Shown here piece by piece: positions 62,651 through 64,000 of a stretch of DNA of 64,000 nucleotides (positions are counted from its first letter, which is position 1; every line of letters starts with the position of its first letter). A program made the translations under genes and the position numbers. The notes below the pieces were generated by a model. That model had not been told where the DNA came from and made no database searches. It worked only from the letters and a program-made list of their open reading frames with translations. Source of the stretch: Nothophaeocryptopus gaeumannii (taxonomy: Eukaryota > Ascomycota > Dothideomycetes > Mycosphaerellales > Mycosphaerellaceae); assembly GCA_031771865.1 (NCBI GenBank), contig JASISA010000001.1, positions 434,001 through 498,000 of the forward strand, in the 5' to 3' direction.

Positions 62651-64000
62651 TCAGTCGCCATCAGGTCCGCCGCCGCCAAAGGTTCCAGCTGCTTGAGACT
62701 TTTTACTTTTGCGGCTGCCCTTGCCTTTGGACTTCTTTTGCTTCTCCTTCTCACGGCGTTCGGCTTCGAGCTCGGCTTCTTTCTGCGCAGCGGTGGCCAT
62801 GGCTTCCTGCTTATCCTTCATTGATTCATTAATCACGCTTTGGGCATGCTCCACACCTTCGTATCTGGTGAATACGGAAATGTCTCGCATTGACTCACGC
62901 GCGTAGTGCTCAAGATCCATGCGCTTGGTAGACTTGCCATTGAGAGCATCATTAATTCGCTGCGGGTCCAGCTTCTCCTCGCGAGTGAACTTGGACTTGA
63001 TCATTCGTCGGGTCTTCGGGGCGAACATCTTGCTGATAATGAAGAAGTCAGTACCAAACATTCGAAGCGCTTCGTAGAACCGGTCAGTCTCTTCTTCGGA
63101 CCACGGATCGCTCTTCCATTTCCACATAGGAACACGGTCAGTTGGTTCGCGGCGGTTTTCATTCATCCAGGTCGTCCGATTGATATGAACGGTCAAGTCA
63201 TTGACATCTTCAACGGGCTTATCGGCAGCAGCGGCAGCAAGTGCTTCGGCGTCGCGACTACGAGTGACGGTGCTGTCATCTAAGACGATGTTGCCGTCTT
63301 CGTCCATGCGGAAGCCAAGGCCATCTTCAGGTGGCACCGAGGCTGCAGGTTCTCGCTGCGCCGTCTGACCATCTGATTGCCCTTCTTGCGCGTTTGGTTC
63401 TGTCTGCTCGTCCTGCGGTGCTGCATCTGTGCCAGTGGCATTATGGGCACCCTCAGTAGCTTCCGCGTTCTCGAGTTGTGCCTCAGCCGCGCCGTTAAGT
63501 CCCTCTGTAGATTGCAGAACACCTTCCGGGGCGGCTTGTTTGCCACCGCTTGCTATTTCATCAGCGGCCTTTCTTCTGTCCGTCGCAATCTTGTCCCAGT
63601 CGATTTCATTCATCGCTTTGCCACGCTCCGACATCTTGCCGTATCTCGTATCATGACTAAGATCCCACATGGACATTGTGTTCGGATCGATCTCGTGCAG
63701 TTCAAAATCGGATGCATTCGCATCGTCTACTCCCTCTTGCTCCTCCCCTTCCCCGCCACTGGCTTCAGGTGCTACTTTTCGCTTCTTACGCGGTCGGGTT
63801 TGTTTAGGCCTCCCCCTCTTCTTAGGTGCTGCCTCTGTTGTCTCTCCCGCATCTTCCTCGTCTGTTGGCGGAGGCGCAGAATCTTCAAGGCCCTCAGTCT
63901 CGTCGTCCGAGTTGAAGATTGTAGCTGCGCTCTTCGCTTTTGACTTGCGCCTAGCAGTAGCCGTTGACTTCCTAGTTGCCGGCCTTCTTCGCGGAGCTTC
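62651..64000 (-). CDS. BDP1: TFIIIB subunit Bdp1 (B''), 5' part beyond the window
   Basis: On the minus strand the frame is open from the right edge (64000) to the stop at 62651, about 449 residues. The outer part is basic, with an AT-hook or nuclear-localisation-like stretch (PKKRGRPKQTRPRKKRKV). Then comes FELHEIDPNTMSMWDLSHD, a conserved Bdp1 block. A disordered Glu/Ala/Gln-rich linker leads to the SANT domain: DPWSEEETDRFYEALRMFGT, DFFIISKMFAPKTRRMIKSK and FTREEKLDPQRINDAL. A coiled, Lys-rich tail ends the protein. Bdp1 joins TBP and Brf1 in TFIIIB, which positions RNA polymerase III at tRNA and 5S genes. The first in-frame Met inside the window (63676) is not the true start, because conserved sequence precedes it. 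Confidence 0.92.
   Translation of the reverse strand, partial: EAPRRRPATRKSTATARRKSKAKSAATIFNSDDETEGLEDSAPPPTDEEDAGETTEAAPKKRGRPKQTRPRKKRKVAPEASGGEGEEQEGVDDANASDFELHEIDPNTMSMWDLSHDTRYGKMSERGKAMNEIDWDKIATDRRKAADEIASGGKQAAPEGVLQSTEGLNGAAEAQLENAEATEGAHNATGTDAAPQDEQTEPNAQEGQSDGQTAQREPAASVPPEDGLGFRMDEDGNIVLDDSTVTRSRDAEALAAAAADKPVEDVNDLTVHINRTTWMNENRREPTDRVPMWKWKSDPWSEEETDRFYEALRMFGTDFFIISKMFAPKTRRMIKSKFTREEKLDPQRINDALNGKSTKRMDLEHYARESMRDISVFTRYEGVEHAQSVINESMKDKQEAMATAAQKEAELEAERREKEKQKKSKGKGSRKSKKSQAAGTFGGGGPDGD

Noticed and set aside
1..64000. Transposons, CRISPR arrays, rRNA genes, viral insertions
   Set aside because: No transposase, reverse transcriptase or integrase motifs, no spaced direct repeats and no rRNA-like sequence were noticed on either strand.

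Overview
The window looks like chromosomal DNA of a filamentous ascomycete. Genes are dense and lie on both strands. Introns are few and short (41-67 nt), with GTAAGT/GTATGN donors, CTAAC/CTAAT-like branch sites and YAG acceptors. The gene set is fungal: Urc1-type GTP cyclohydrolase II, Rpa49, cyclin H, Elf1, Bdp1, mitochondrial ornithine acetyltransferase, fungal P450s, F-box-like families with the ELRNRIYEYA motif, small secreted Cys-rich proteins and an NRPS-like reductase. A Dothideomycete is my best guess; this is inference from the style of the gene families, not from a search.

Layout, left part (0-24 kb). A 5'-truncated NADPH-oxidase-like gene is followed by a broken amidohydrolase gene, a small secreted protein, a P450 and a convergent glutathione transferase. 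Next come an inositol-phosphoceramide mannosyltransferase-like gene and three tandem F-box-like paralogues, two of them with reading-frame lesions. Then follow two small unknown genes, an F-box protein, cyclin H, ArgJ-type ornithine acetyltransferase and aminopeptidase P.

Middle (24-48 kb). A Cys-rich secreted protein, an SDR and a heparan-N-sulfatase-like sulfatase come first. They are followed by a promethin/LDAF1-like lipid-droplet protein, RNA polymerase I subunit Rpa49, a tRNA-Gly(CCC)-like locus with a decayed 5' half, and an LCCL-domain membrane protein. Next are an Aro8-like aminotransferase, a broken Vgb-like beta-propeller gene, an adenylation-thiolation-reductase (NRPS-like) gene with a frameshift near its 3' end, a BCS1-type AAA ATPase, a P450 of CYP51/CYP7-like appearance, and a GNAT acetyltransferase.

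Right part (47-64 kb). An F-box-like gene, Elf1 (with an in-frame intron that hides inside the ORF) and Urc1 precede a gene-poor 3 kb stretch. Then come a Ser/Thr-rich secreted protein gene with three lesions, a small conserved-looking gene, a secreted NucA/NucB-type nuclease-like gene whose frame changes once, a small Cys-motif protein, and the 3' part of Bdp1 running off the right edge.

Most of the set is housekeeping: Pol I and Pol III transcription, TFIIH, elongation, arginine synthesis, uracil catabolism. Interspersed are secreted or secondary-metabolism-like genes. I found no transposon, CRISPR or virus-like element. The most striking window-level pattern is the number of genes broken by a single base or stop, several at short homopolymers. 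This could be recent pseudogenisation or residual assembly indels; the sequence alone cannot decide which.
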